Part shown: positions 46,929 to 55,311 of the stretch, piece after piece | Layout of the letters: each line of letters begins with the position of its first letter | How positions within the stretch are numbered: position 1 is the stretch's first letter | NCBI RefSeq assembly: GCF_036346855.1 | Contig: NZ_CP107841.1 | Location: 5,832,001-5,896,000, forward strand | DNA: 64,000 nucleotides | Origin: Streptomyces europaeiscabiei | Lineage (GTDB): Bacteria > Actinomycetota > Actinomycetes > Streptomycetales > Streptomycetaceae | Direction of reading: 5' to 3' | The notes under the pieces: generated by a model | Told to the model about the DNA's origin: nothing | Database searches by the model: none | Seen by the model: only the letters and a program-made list of their open reading frames with translations | Program-made: the position numbers and the translations under genes

Positions 46929-48437
46929 TTGGGTTACGCCGAGAACCTCGGCACGTACTGGCGCGGCCGGTACAAGCTCGCGCCGGGCAAGTACGCCACT
47001 GTCCGAGATGCCGATGGTGAGGCCATCCGCTTCCGGACCAAGCCGGCGGCAAAGAAGGCGGCGGACGCTGAAGAAGCGAAGCTTCTGGCCGGAACGAAGA
47101 AGGCGCCTCCTGAGCGGATCACTTTCGGCGCCTACGCGAACCGCTGGTATGCCGCGCAGGACTTGGCGGCGTCCACCATGCAGAACTACCGGCGGCACAT
47201 CGAAGAACACTTGCTCCCCGCGTTCGAGGATTTCGCCGTCGCAGACATCTTGAGCACCGACATCGCCGCTTGGGAGAAGCACGAACGCGCCGTCCCGTAC
47301 GCGGCAACCAGCGTCAAGACATGGCGGGCGACACTGCATCTGATCCTCGCCGACGCCGTTGACGAGGGGCTGCGCGACTCCAACCCGGCAACCAGGCGCC
47401 GAGGACGAGGCAAGCGCGCTGGTCGCTCACGCAACCGTGGCCCGGAGAAGGCGGTCACAACGGCACTCGGCATTCTGCTGCTCTCCGAGCGGATGGCGCT
47501 GTTGTCCGGGCGCGACGACGAGTTCGTCGGCGGCATCATCTTGGGCTATACCGGCATGCGCTGGGGCGAGGTCGTTGGCCTTGAGACGGAGTTCGTCCGG
47601 CCGAAGAGCATTCGTGTTGAGTGGCAGCTCTACGAACTGGACACCGGCGAACTGCACCGTTGCCCGCCTAAGGACGACTCGTACCGCGACGTCGACACTC
47701 CGGACTTCCTCGCCGCGCTGCTTGCCGGCCACATCGCCCGGACGAGACCGAAGCCTTGCGAGTGCCACGGACTGACCTACGTCTTCCGCGGACACGGAAC
47801 GGCCAATGGGTCCGCGAGTCGCCCGGGGGCGAAGCTGGCCGACGTGGCTCGCCGCGCCGGCGTCTCGACCGGCACCGTTTCCAACGTCCTCAACCGGCCG
47901 GACGCCGTGGCGGAACCGACTCGGCTCAAGGTGCTGGAGGCCATCACCGATCTCGGGTACGTCCGCAACGCGGGATCAGGGGAGTTGGCCGCCCACTGGC
48001 GACGCTCTGGCTTCGCCACGTGGCTCTTTCAGCCGGCCGTCACAGGGCGGTATCCCGGGCGCGGCACTCAGGAAGAGCACCCGGTGCCCGTTGTCGCCGA
48101 GCCGTGGCCCGGCATCCCGGCGCGCGGACGAGGCGCCTCCAAGCGGGCTGAGGCGTGCTGGGTGCCGATCGCTCCCGGACTGACCCCGCACGGGTTGCGC
48201 CACACCCACAAGACGCTGATGAGGGAAGTGGGGACCCCGCCGAAGCTCATGGACGAACGCTTGGGCCATGAAGACGGTTCTGTTCAGTCGCGCTACGACC
48301 ACATCACGGCCGGCATGCGGCAGAGGCTGATGAACGCGCTCACCGGGATGTGGGAGGAAGCGTTGAACGCGCGTCGGGAGATGAGTCCCGGCTCGCCCGT
48401 GGCTGCTCTGGACGCGTTGCTGAAGGCTCGTGGGTAG
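46929..48437 (+). CDS. Tyrosine integrase with inserted LacI-type HTH domain
   Basis: The 502-residue recombinase starts at TTG behind GGGAGAG. It has an N-terminal arm domain (GRYKLAPGKYATV), a core-binding domain (about 65-150), arginine I in LGYTGMRWGEV (about residue 213), then, between this and HGLRHTHKTL (about 423), a LacI-family DNA-binding domain (KLADVARRAGVSTGTVSNVL, about 302-345). LGHEDGSVQSRYDH gives the last His and the Tyr nucleophile. It inserts AICE-2 at tRNA-Pro. The catalytic set is complete, so the insert is tolerated and may add a DNA contact or regulatory role. Confidence 0.9.
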   Translation: MGYAENLGTYWRGRYKLAPGKYATVRDADGEAIRFRTKPAAKKAADAEEAKLLAGTKKAPPERITFGAYANRWYAAQDLAASTMQNYRRHIEEHLLPAFEDFAVADILSTDIAAWEKHERAVPYAATSVKTWRATLHLILADAVDEGLRDSNPATRRRGRGKRAGRSRNRGPEKAVTTALGILLLSERMALLSGRDDEFVGGIILGYTGMRWGEVVGLETEFVRPKSIRVEWQLYELDTGELHRCPPKDDSYRDVDTPDFLAALLAGHIARTRPKPCECHGLTYVFRGHGTANGSASRPGAKLADVARRAGVSTGTVSNVLNRPDAVAEPTRLKVLEAITDLGYVRNAGSGELAAHWRRSGFATWLFQPAVTGRYPGRGTQEEHPVPVVAEPWPGIPARGRGASKRAEACWVPIAPGLTPHGLRHTHKTLMREVGTPPKLMDERLGHEDGSVQSRYDHITAGMRQRLMNALTGMWEEALNARREMSPGSPVAALDALLKARG

Positions 48438-48467
48438 GGCGTCGGCCTGGAGACGATTCCAAGATTT

Positions 48468-48484
48468 TCTCCAGGATTTCTCCA
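48468..48484. repeat. Right arm-type repeat of AICE-2
   Basis: TCTCCAGGATTTCTCCA, exact direct copy of 24424-24440. Neighbouring CTGGAGA elements in the opposite direction (48447 and 48492) add local symmetry. Confidence 0.6.
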
Positions 48485-48505
48485 GAGAGCCCCTGGAGAA
48501 CGAGG

Positions 48506-48539
48506 CAGGCCCGGCGCTGATTTCTCAGCACCGGGCCTG
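48506..48539 (-). terminator. tRNA-Pro terminator supplied by AICE-2
   Basis: CAGGCCCGG-c-GCTGA pairs with TCAGC-a-CCGGGCCTG (one internal mismatch, 4-nt loop). It lies 16 bp past the tRNA 3' end on the tRNA's strand. Confidence 0.65.
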
Positions 48540-48552
48540 ACCTGGCGTTTTA

Positions 48553-48599
48553 CTGTCGGGGTGGCGGGATTTGAACCCACGACCTCTTCGTCCCGAACG
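48553..48599. repeat. att copy 3, 3' half of the intact tRNA-Pro
   Basis: 47 bp identical to 7988-8034 (45 bp shared with 24272-24316). The element side restores the tRNA 3' end, so the gene remains functional after two tandem integrations. Confidence 0.93.
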
Positions 48600-48629
48600 A
48601 AGCGCGCTGCCAAGCTGCGCTACACCCCG
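48556..48629 (-). tRNA. tRNA-Pro (anticodon CGG)
   Basis: Reading leftward from 48629, the 74-nt gene has acceptor arm CGGGGTG/CACCCCG with discriminator A, D-arm GCGC..GCGC, anticodon stem CTTCG/CGAAG enclosing TTCGGGA (anticodon CGG), and the T-arm GTGGGTTCAAATCCCGC. CCA is not encoded. It is the attB for AICE-1, AICE-2 and probably a third lost element. Confidence 0.95.
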
Positions 48630-48658
48630 ATTGTCACTGCTTGTCGCGGCGACGTCGT

Positions 48659-49492
48659 TTACTTTAGCCCACCGGTGGCTTGAGACGAAATCCGGTTTTC
48701 GGGGCGTCGGTCGTGGCGGTCGGGGCGCCCCCGGCGAGGGTGCACGGGGTCGGGGCGGAGGTGGTCGACGGCGATGAGGAGGAGGGCGAGGGCGTAGAAG
48801 GCGAGGCCCAGGAGGAGGGTGTTGCCGAGGACGCTCTTGTAGCCGTGGCGGTCGACGTCCAGGAACGGGTAGAGGTACGGGGCCGGCCAGTCGGGCGTCA
48901 CCAGGGCGGCTCGGCCGAGCGTGAACGCCAGGTACACCAGCGGGTAGAGCAACCAGGCCGCCGCATGGCTCAGGCGGGGTGGCGCCGGCCGGGTCAGGAA
49001 CAGCCAGTCCGCCACCACCGCGAGGGGGATCGCGGTGTGGATGGCGATGCTGGTCAGGGCGAGCCAGCCGGTGGGGGCGGTCGCGGCGCCCGTCGGCGTC
49101 ATCGACATGGAGAAGGCCGTCGCGTCCTTCGTCAGGATCAGGTGGTACACCAAGGCCGTGATCATGGCGTAGAGCACCGTGCCGCCTGTCGCCCAGGAGG
49201 GCAGGGGACGGCGGGCCGACCACGCGCTGCGCGCCGAGGCGGCGAAGACCAGTGCCACCAGGGCCGTGCTCTGGACCGAGAAATGGCTGAACGCCCGGAG
49301 GGGGCTGCCCAGCGCCATCTCGATCACCACGGCCGCTGCCGCCGCCAGTGCGACCAAGGCGCGGTACGCCGACGCCAGTGGGCGTCGTGTCGGTGTCACC
49401 ACCGCCGTCGCGGGCACGACGGATGTCACCGGCGCGGGAATGCCCGAGATCGCGGGCAGATCGGGGATGTCCCTGGGTATCGGTGCGGTCAT
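48659..49492 (-). CDS. Pr6Pr-family membrane protein
   Basis: The 277-residue protein has six transmembrane helices (about residues 42-63, 70-88, 104-122, 143-166, 180-200 and 223-243), with FSHFSVQSTALV, ALVYHLILT and a Pro/Tyr-rich PDWPAPYLYPFLDVDRHGY in the last loop, the signature of the Pr6Pr family (FAR-17a/AIG1-like). Its function is unknown. The C-terminal 35 residues are polar and arginine-rich. It is the first core-chromosome gene beyond the tRNA, monocistronic. Confidence 0.8.
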   Translation of the reverse strand: MTAPIPRDIPDLPAISGIPAPVTSVVPATAVVTPTRRPLASAYRALVALAAAAAVVIEMALGSPLRAFSHFSVQSTALVALVFAASARSAWSARRPLPSWATGGTVLYAMITALVYHLILTKDATAFSMSMTPTGAATAPTGWLALTSIAIHTAIPLAVVADWLFLTRPAPPRLSHAAAWLLYPLVYLAFTLGRAALVTPDWPAPYLYPFLDVDRHGYKSVLGNTLLLGLAFYALALLLIAVDHLRPDPVHPRRGRPDRHDRRPENRISSQATGGLK

Positions 49493-49688
49493 GCGCTCAC
49501 GCTAGGACCACCCGACGAAACGGGCTATTCGGGATGATCCGTACGGGTCGGCGTCCCCTCTCGGCGACAGCTTTCACCACCGGCCTGATCGCCAGGTCTC
49601 ACCGGCAGACACCCACGCTCGACGCGTCGGCTCACACGCGCCCGACCCTTCAGCTCGCCCGCACCACCCTCATGAGCCTCCCCGGCGC

Positions 49689-50618
49689 CTACTCCTCCCG
49701 CCCCACCAAGGTCAGCAGCGAGGCCTCCGGCGGGCAGGCGAACCGCACCGGGGTGTAGCGGTTCGTGCCGCAGCCGGCCGACACGTGCAGGTACGCGGTG
49801 CGGCCGTCGGCCGTGTGCGTGGAGAGGCCCTTCACGCGGTCCGTGTCGAGATCGCAGTTGGTGACGAGGGCGCCGTAGAAGGGGATGCAGAGCTGACCGC
49901 CGTGGGTGTGGCCGGCGAGGACGAGGGGGTAGCCGTCGGCGGTGAAGGCGTCGAGGGTGCGGAGGTAAGGAGCATGGACGACGCCCAGGGAGAGGTCGGC
50001 GGAGTCGGACGGGCCGCCGGCCACGCGGGCGTAGCGGTCCCGCTTGATGTGGGGGTCGTCGAGGCCGGTCAGCTCGACCGACATGCCCTCGATCTTCAGC
50101 GTGCCGCGGGTGTTGGTGAGGTTGAGCCAGCCCGCCCCGTCGAAGCCGTCCCGCAGGTCCTCCCACGGGTTGTGGATGACGCCGACCACGGGCTTGTTGC
50201 CGTTCAGGCCGTGGCGGCCCTGGACCTTCTCCAGGAGATAGCGGGCGGGGTTGCGCGGTTGCGGGCCGTAGTAGTCGTTCGAGCCGAAGACGTACGCGCC
50301 CGGGAACTCCATCAGCGGGCCCAGCGCGTCCAGAACCTCGGGGACGCCCTCGGTGTCGGAGAGGTTGTCCCCGGTGTTGATCACGAAGTCGGGGCGCAGT
50401 CCGGCCAGGGAACGCAGCCATCGCTGCTTCTTCCGCTGCCCGCTCACCATGTGGATGTCGGAGACCTGGAGTATGCGCAACGGCCGCATGCCCGGGGGCA
50501 GCACAGGCACGGTCACCCGCCGCAGCCGGAAGGAGCGGGCCTCGAAACCCGCCGCGTACACCACACCGGCGGCACCGACCGCCGCGATCCCCAGAGGTAC
50601 TCCGTATCGCGCTTGCAT
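49689..50618 (-). CDS. Metallophosphoesterase (YkuE-like), membrane-anchored
   Basis: The 309-residue protein has an N-terminal transmembrane anchor (about residues 7-25) and a calcineurin-like phosphoesterase core: VSDIHMV (D-x-H, about 53), NTGDN (GDxx, about 81), FGSNDYY (GN[H/D]-type, about 111), and LAGHTHGGQ (GHTH, about 234). The metal ligands are complete, so a binuclear metal phosphohydrolase, probably acting outside the membrane on a phosphoester, is likely. The substrate is unknown. Confidence 0.87.
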   Translation of the reverse strand: MQARYGVPLGIAAVGAAGVVYAAGFEARSFRLRRVTVPVLPPGMRPLRILQVSDIHMVSGQRKKQRWLRSLAGLRPDFVINTGDNLSDTEGVPEVLDALGPLMEFPGAYVFGSNDYYGPQPRNPARYLLEKVQGRHGLNGNKPVVGVIHNPWEDLRDGFDGAGWLNLTNTRGTLKIEGMSVELTGLDDPHIKRDRYARVAGGPSDSADLSLGVVHAPYLRTLDAFTADGYPLVLAGHTHGGQLCIPFYGALVTNCDLDTDRVKGLSTHTADGRTAYLHVSAGCGTNRYTPVRFACPPEASLLTLVGREE

Positions 50619-50761
50619 GTGTCCATCGTGTCAGACCCCGCCGAGCCCGAGCGCCGACCTGTGGACAACCGCCGACCGCCACCGCCGATCGTCAACTTCC
50701 CCTGTGGACAGCCCACTCCGGTCCACACTTGCGACCACGCGCCCGACCACTTCGCGAACCG

Positions 50762-50893
50762 CCACTGATCCGCACCCGCCCCGTCCCCGCCCCGCCACTG
50801 ATCCGCACCCGCCTCGTCCCCGCCCCGTCTCCGACCCGCACCCGCCTCGTCCCCGCCCCGTCTCCGACCCGCACCCGACCCGTCCCCGACCCG
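50762..50893. repeat. Four tandem 33-bp GC-rich repeats
   Basis: Four imperfect 33-bp units (50762, 50795, 50828, 50861) share the core CCGCACCCG(C/A)C and a CGTCCCCG(C/A)CCCG end; units 1-2 start CCACTGAT and units 3-4 start TCTCCGAC. They lie in the divergent promoter gap between the phosphoesterase and yqeY. No gene is supported here. Confidence 0.75.
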
Positions 50894-51008
50894 CACCCGC
50901 CGCCCCGCACCCGACCCGCCACGGATCAGCCCCGGACAGGCCACCGATCCGCACACACCAGCGAAATCAAGGCGCGCTTCCTCCACCACACCTGCGACAA
51001 TCGGCCCC

Positions 51009-51476
51009 ATGACCACGCTCAAGTCGAAGCTGCAGGAAGACCTCAACGCCGCCATCAAGGAGCGCGACGAGCTCCGCTCCTCGACGCTCCGGCTGACGCT
51101 CACCGCGATCACCAAGGAAGAGGTCGCGGGCAAGGAGAAGCGTGAGCTCTCCGACGACGAGGTGCTCAAGGTGATCACCAAGGAGGCGAAGAAGCGCCGC
51201 GAGGCCGCGGACGCCTTCGCCCAGGGCGGTCGTACGGAGTCGGCCGAGCGGGAGACGGCGGAGGGCGAGTTCCTCGCCGAGTACCTGCCCAAGCAGCTGT
51301 CCGACGAGGAGCTCAAGCAGATCGTCGGCCAGGCCGTCGAGGAGGCTCGGGCCGCCGGTGCCGAGGGCCCGCGCGCGATGGGCCAGGTCATGAAGATCGT
51401 CAACCCGAAGGTGGCCGGGCTCGCCGAGGGCGGCCGGGTCGCCGCCATCGTCAAGCAGCAGCTCACGGGCGCCTGA
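51009..51476 (+). CDS. GatB/YqeY domain protein
   Basis: This 155-residue all-helical protein is typical YqeY: KLQEDLNAAIKERDELRSSTLRLTL at the N-terminus, EVLKVITKEAKKRREAADAF (about residues 51-70), EFLAEYLPKQLSDEEL and GQVMKIVNPKVAGLAEGGRV. YqeY resembles the GatB tail that contacts tRNA and may assist aminoacyl-tRNA amidation. It is a free-standing core gene ending in a very strong hairpin. Confidence 0.92.
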   Translation: MTTLKSKLQEDLNAAIKERDELRSSTLRLTLTAITKEEVAGKEKRELSDDEVLKVITKEAKKRREAADAFAQGGRTESAERETAEGEFLAEYLPKQLSDEELKQIVGQAVEEARAAGAEGPRAMGQVMKIVNPKVAGLAEGGRVAAIVKQQLTGA

Positions 51477-51511
51477 GCAGCCCTCAGGCTCTCGCCCGCT
51501 CTCCAGCGGAA

Positions 51512-51554
51512 CGGCGGTGGGGGCGCCCCTTCTCAAGGGGCGCCCCCACCGCCG
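51512..51554. terminator. Strong bidirectional hairpin between yqeY and the PBP gene
   Basis: A perfect 20-bp stem (CGGCGGTGGGGGCGCCCCTT and its complement) with a CTC loop sits between the convergent yqeY and PBP genes and probably terminates both. Confidence 0.85.
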
Positions 51555-51632
51555 TATTCATGCGGATCAGCGACTCATCGGATCAGGCGCTCATCGCATC
51601 AGAGGCTCTTCCGATCGACCGTCCGGTAGCTG

Positions 51633-53957
51633 TCAGCCGAACCCGCCACCATTGCCGTTCCCGTTGTTCCCGCCGTTGGTCTGGCCCTGGATCCAGTTCT
51701 CCGGGATGGAGAACTCCGGGGTCGGGAAGGTGGTTCCGCCGTCGGTTCCGCCGAAGAACCCGTCGTCGTTGTCGCCGTCGTCACCATTGCCGTTGTCGTC
51801 GTTGTTGCCGTTCCCGTTGCCGTTCCCGTTCCCGTTGTCGTCGTCCCCGCGGTCGCGGTCGCGGTCCGGCCTCTCGTCGGGGATGAAGACGTGGTTGAAG
51901 TCGAGACTGGGCTTGCCCTCCAGCGCGCCGGACATCATGTCGCGCCAGATCGGGCCGGGGACCTTTCCACCGAAGACCTTGTCGTAGCCCACGCCGCCGA
52001 TGGTGATGTTCACCATGCGGCGCTTGTGCGCGGGGTCGCCCACCCAGACGGCACCGGCCATGTTCGGCGTGTAGCCCACGAACCAGGCCGCGTAACGGAA
52101 GTCCGTCGTACCGGTCTTACCGGCGCTGGGACGGCTGGGGCCGAGGCCGGCCTCCGTACCCGTACCGTCCTCCACCACGCCCTCCAGAAGGGTGCTGATG
52201 GTGTCCGCGGTCTTCTCGGACATGGCGCGCGAGCACGTCGACTTCGGGACCTCCAGCGACTTCGACTTCTCGCCGACCCGCTGGGTGATGGACTCGATGG
52301 CGACCGGTGTGCAGTACATGCCGCGCGAGGCGAAGGTCGCGTACGCGTTCGCCATGGTCAGCGGGGACATCTCCTGCGTGCCGAGCGCTATCGACGGGGC
52401 CTGGTCCATCTTGCGACCGTCGGCGCGCTCGACGCCCATCTTCCCGGCCATCTCCGTCACCGGGCAGATGCCGATGTCCGCGATCATCTGCACGAAGTAG
52501 GTGTTGACCGACAGCGCGGTCGCCTTCTCCATCGAGTACGGGCCGACCTCGGACGCGCTCTCGTTCTCGAGTTTTGCGGCGTCGCTGCCGGTGCTGTTGC
52601 GCCAGGTACCGCCACCACAGGTGGAGATCGGGCTCGGGTAGAGCATCTCGTACGGCGCGGGGTAGATCTTCCCCGGGGACATGCCGTCCTCGATGGCCGC
52701 CGCGGCGACGATCGGCTTGAACGTCGAACCGGGCTGGTAGCCCGCTCCGCCGCCCATCGACTCGTCCACCGAGAGGTTGATCGACGTCTCGTTCTTCTTG
52801 GTGTCGAGGCCGTACGGCCTCGACTGGCCCATGGCCAGGATCTTGCCGGTGCCGGGCTCCACGATGGTGGCGGCGGTGGCCACCTCGTCCTTCTGCCTGA
52901 CGTGCTTTTTGACGGAGGCCTGGACCGACTTCTGGGCCTTCGGGTCCATCGTCGTCCGGATCGTCAGACCACCCTGGTTCCAGATCTTGGCCCGGGCCTC
53001 CTTGGACTTGCCGAAGATCGGGTCGTTCAGGAACACCTCGCGCACGTAGTCGCAGAAGAAGCCCGCGCCCTTGACGGCCGTGATGCAGCCGTTCTTCGGC
53101 CGACTGATGTCGAGGCCGAGCGGCTTCTCCTTGGCCTTGTCGGCCTCCGCCCGCGAGATGTCGCCAAGGTCGGCCATGCGCTGCAGCACGGTGTTGCGCC
53201 GCTTGGTGGCTTCCTGCGGGTCGTTCACCGGGTCGTACCGGCTGGGCGACTGCACGATGCCGGCGAGGAGCGCGGCCTCCTCGACCTTCAGGTCCTTTGC
53301 GGACTTGGAGAAGTAGCGCTGGGAGGCGGCCTCGACGCCGTAGGCCTGCTGGCCGAAGAACGTGATGTTCAGGTAGTTCTCGAGGATCTTCTTCTTGCCG
53401 AGTTCCTCCTCGAGCTGGATCGCGTACTTCAGCTCGCGGATCTTCCGGCCGAGGGTCTGCTGGATGGCCTGGGCGACGAGTGTCGGATCGTCACCGGCCT
53501 CCTCCACCGCGACGTTCTTCACCAGCTGCTGCGTCAGCGTGGACGCGCCCTGGGCGACCCCGCCCTCCTGCGCGTTCCGGTTGACCGCGCGCAGCACGCC
53601 CTTCAGGTCGACCGCGCCGTGCTGGTAGAAGCGGGCGTCCTCGATGGCGATGATCGCCTGCTGCATGTACGGCGAGATCTCCTTGAGATCGACCACCGTA
53701 CGGTCGCGGCTGTACACCGTGGCGATCGAGTCGCCCTTGCTGTCGAGGATCGTGGTGCGCTGGCTCAGCGGCGGCTGCTTGAGGTTGGCTGGGAGTTCGT
53801 CGAACCCCTCGACCGAACCCTTGGCCGCCAGCCCCAGGGCGCCGACCGCGGGCAGCGCGATGCCCGCCATGACGGCACCGGCGAGCACGCTGACACCTAG
53901 GAACTTGGCGGCCTGTTGTGTGGGGGACAGACCACCACCCGAGCGCTTGTTTGGCAT
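51633..53957 (-). CDS. Class A penicillin-binding protein (transglycosylase/transpeptidase)
   Basis: The 774-residue bifunctional cell-wall synthase has one N-terminal membrane helix (about residues 17-40), a GT51 domain with EDARFYQHGAVDLKG (catalytic Glu) and GASTLTQQLVKN, and a penicillin-binding transpeptidase domain with GSTFKPI (active Ser), SVN and KTGTTDF (KTG). The C-terminal tail is low-complexity Asn/Gly/Asp (about residues 690-774), probably an extracellular linker. It acts on lipid II outside the membrane. It is upstream of and divergent from wblA. Confidence 0.93.
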   Translation of the reverse strand: MPNKRSGGGLSPTQQAAKFLGVSVLAGAVMAGIALPAVGALGLAAKGSVEGFDELPANLKQPPLSQRTTILDSKGDSIATVYSRDRTVVDLKEISPYMQQAIIAIEDARFYQHGAVDLKGVLRAVNRNAQEGGVAQGASTLTQQLVKNVAVEEAGDDPTLVAQAIQQTLGRKIRELKYAIQLEEELGKKKILENYLNITFFGQQAYGVEAASQRYFSKSAKDLKVEEAALLAGIVQSPSRYDPVNDPQEATKRRNTVLQRMADLGDISRAEADKAKEKPLGLDISRPKNGCITAVKGAGFFCDYVREVFLNDPIFGKSKEARAKIWNQGGLTIRTTMDPKAQKSVQASVKKHVRQKDEVATAATIVEPGTGKILAMGQSRPYGLDTKKNETSINLSVDESMGGGAGYQPGSTFKPIVAAAAIEDGMSPGKIYPAPYEMLYPSPISTCGGGTWRNSTGSDAAKLENESASEVGPYSMEKATALSVNTYFVQMIADIGICPVTEMAGKMGVERADGRKMDQAPSIALGTQEMSPLTMANAYATFASRGMYCTPVAIESITQRVGEKSKSLEVPKSTCSRAMSEKTADTISTLLEGVVEDGTGTEAGLGPSRPSAGKTGTTDFRYAAWFVGYTPNMAGAVWVGDPAHKRRMVNITIGGVGYDKVFGGKVPGPIWRDMMSGALEGKPSLDFNHVFIPDERPDRDRDRGDDDNGNGNGNGNGNNDDNGNGDDGDNDDGFFGGTDGGTTFPTPEFSIPENWIQGQTNGGNNGNGNGGGFG

Positions 53958-54721
53958 GAGGGCAGCCTAATCCGTAGCGACGGGCGTTCCGAAGGAGCGG
54001 GTGGGTCCGAAGGGGTACGGGTGCCGGATCGTGACATCCACGGCCCGTGACGGAGGCGGCCGTCGATGATCCGGGGCATGAGACCTGAGGTCAGGGCGTT
54101 GCTCGTCGAGGGCCCGCTGCCCGACGGGGACGCGAGCGAGGACTGAGAGACCGGCAGACGGGACGGGTGGGGCAACTGAACGCCGTACCCAGGCGGGTAT
54201 TGGCGAAGAAGGCGGCGGCGCCGTTCGGCTGAGGGTCCCATCGGCCCTACGGCAGGCCGGTGTCAGGCGGGCTGGTCGAGCACGCGGGCGGCATGGAGGC
54301 GTGAAGGAACATGAACGGTTGTCTACGTTCCCATTCGCCGGACACACGCACAGGCGTTGGCCTAAGCTGCTCCCGACTGTCACAGCCGTAGGCCCTTGTA
54401 TCAAGTACGTCCAGCGAGCCCGAATCGTTCTGACGTTCTTCCGATTTTTTTCCGGTGCCGTGTCCGAATACACCTCGTGTGTCATTCGGTGTCCGTTGTG
54501 ACGCATGTCAACTGTCCCGTTCTGTCGGGATAGTCATGTATGTCCTCAGGTCACTCCCGCGGGTGATCTGCCGCTTACGCATAGTCCGTTCGGGCCATTC
54601 AAGATTGGGCCCGAAGGGGGTGTTGCGCTGTGCCCACCTTCCGTAACGTCCTCAACTGGCGGCGGTGAATATGCCGCTGCCGCCGTGGGGGAGCCTCGAT
54701 TCGGGAGAGGACGGCGCCGGT
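53958..54721. other. Long upstream region and leader of wblA
   Basis: This 764-bp divergent gap between the PBP and wblA genes shows no frame with convincing bias. It is less GC-rich toward 54300-54560 (runs such as GATTTTTTTCC), fitting a promoter-dense region. Long 5' leaders are known for whiB-like developmental genes. An imperfect ACTGTCCCG...CGGGATAGT inverted repeat lies at about 54510-54533. Confidence 0.5.
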
Positions 54722-55060
54722 ATGGGCTGGGTAACCGACTGGAGTGCGCAGGCTGGCTGCCGCACTACCGATCCGGATGAACTGTTCGTTCAAGGAGCAG
54801 CGCAGAACAGGGCCAAGGCAGTGTGCACCGGATGCCCGGTGCGCACGGAGTGCCTGGCGGACGCGTTGGACAACCGCGTCGAGTTCGGCGTGTGGGGAGG
54901 AATGACGGAGCGCGAGCGCCGCGCACTGCTGCGCAGGCGTCCGACCGTCACGTCTTGGCGCAGGCTGCTGGAGACCGCGCGCACGGAGTACGAGCGTGGC
55001 GCGGGCATTCTGCCGCTCGACGATGACGAGATCTACGAGAACTACGCGGCGGTGAGCTGA
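54722..55060 (+). CDS. wblA: WhiB-like iron-sulphur regulator WblA
   Basis: The 112-residue protein opens MGWVTDWSAQAGCRTTDPDE and has the four [4Fe-4S] cysteines (Cys13, then CTGCPVRTEC), the GVWGGMTERERRALLRRR turn and basic DNA-binding segment, and a WblA-type acidic C-terminus. WblA represses antibiotic production and helps trigger aerial development in Streptomyces. The ATG at 54722 gives the length I recall for S. coelicolor WblA; GTG 54665 would add 19 residues. The neighbours (PBP and ArsA-type ATPases) fit the wblA locus. Confidence 0.9.
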   Translation: MGWVTDWSAQAGCRTTDPDELFVQGAAQNRAKAVCTGCPVRTECLADALDNRVEFGVWGGMTERERRALLRRRPTVTSWRRLLETARTEYERGAGILPLDDDEIYENYAAVS

Positions 55061-55311
55061 GGGCGAGGCCCCTTCCGGGCCACGTCGGTCGAGGGCGCCC
55101 TTGAGGTGTCGGCGCGTCGGGCAGGTGTGCCGGCTCTCGGGTGCCCCGAGACGTGGATCCGCAGTCGGGGCATGGTTCGGTCCTCGGCCCCGGTCGTACG
55201 GTCCCGGGCCCGTTCGTAGGGTCCTAGGGCAGCCGTCGGAAGATCGGCCGTCCGACAGTGGTGAACATCAGCTGTCCGACAGCAGCGAAGACCAGTCGTC
55301 CGACAGTGGTA

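Larger units (their letters stand above)
24316..48599. mobile_element. AICE-2, about 24.3-kb integrative conjugative element
   Basis: Bounded by att copy 2 and the intact tRNA-Pro (att copy 3). Left to right: defence-like cargo (GHKL-nuclease, IS5-type insertion, phosphorylase-NACHT-deaminase-membrane operon), GntR-NUDIX and XRE-TPR regulators, transfer operon, TGT-like and methyltransferase-like genes, Prim-Pol and ATPase, iterons, xis and an integrase with a LacI-type insert. All core functions look intact. Cargo genes are visibly AT-richer than the backbone, pointing to separate acquisition. Confidence 0.93.

Noticed and set aside
51891..53900. 669-codon plus frame opposite the PBP gene
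   Set aside because: Classic high-GC antisense shadow, rich in Arg/His/Leu with no domain; the PBP is unmistakable.
53967..54506. Minus frame of 179 codons upstream of the PBP gene
   Set aside because: No domain, poor composition and it covers the wblA regulatory region.
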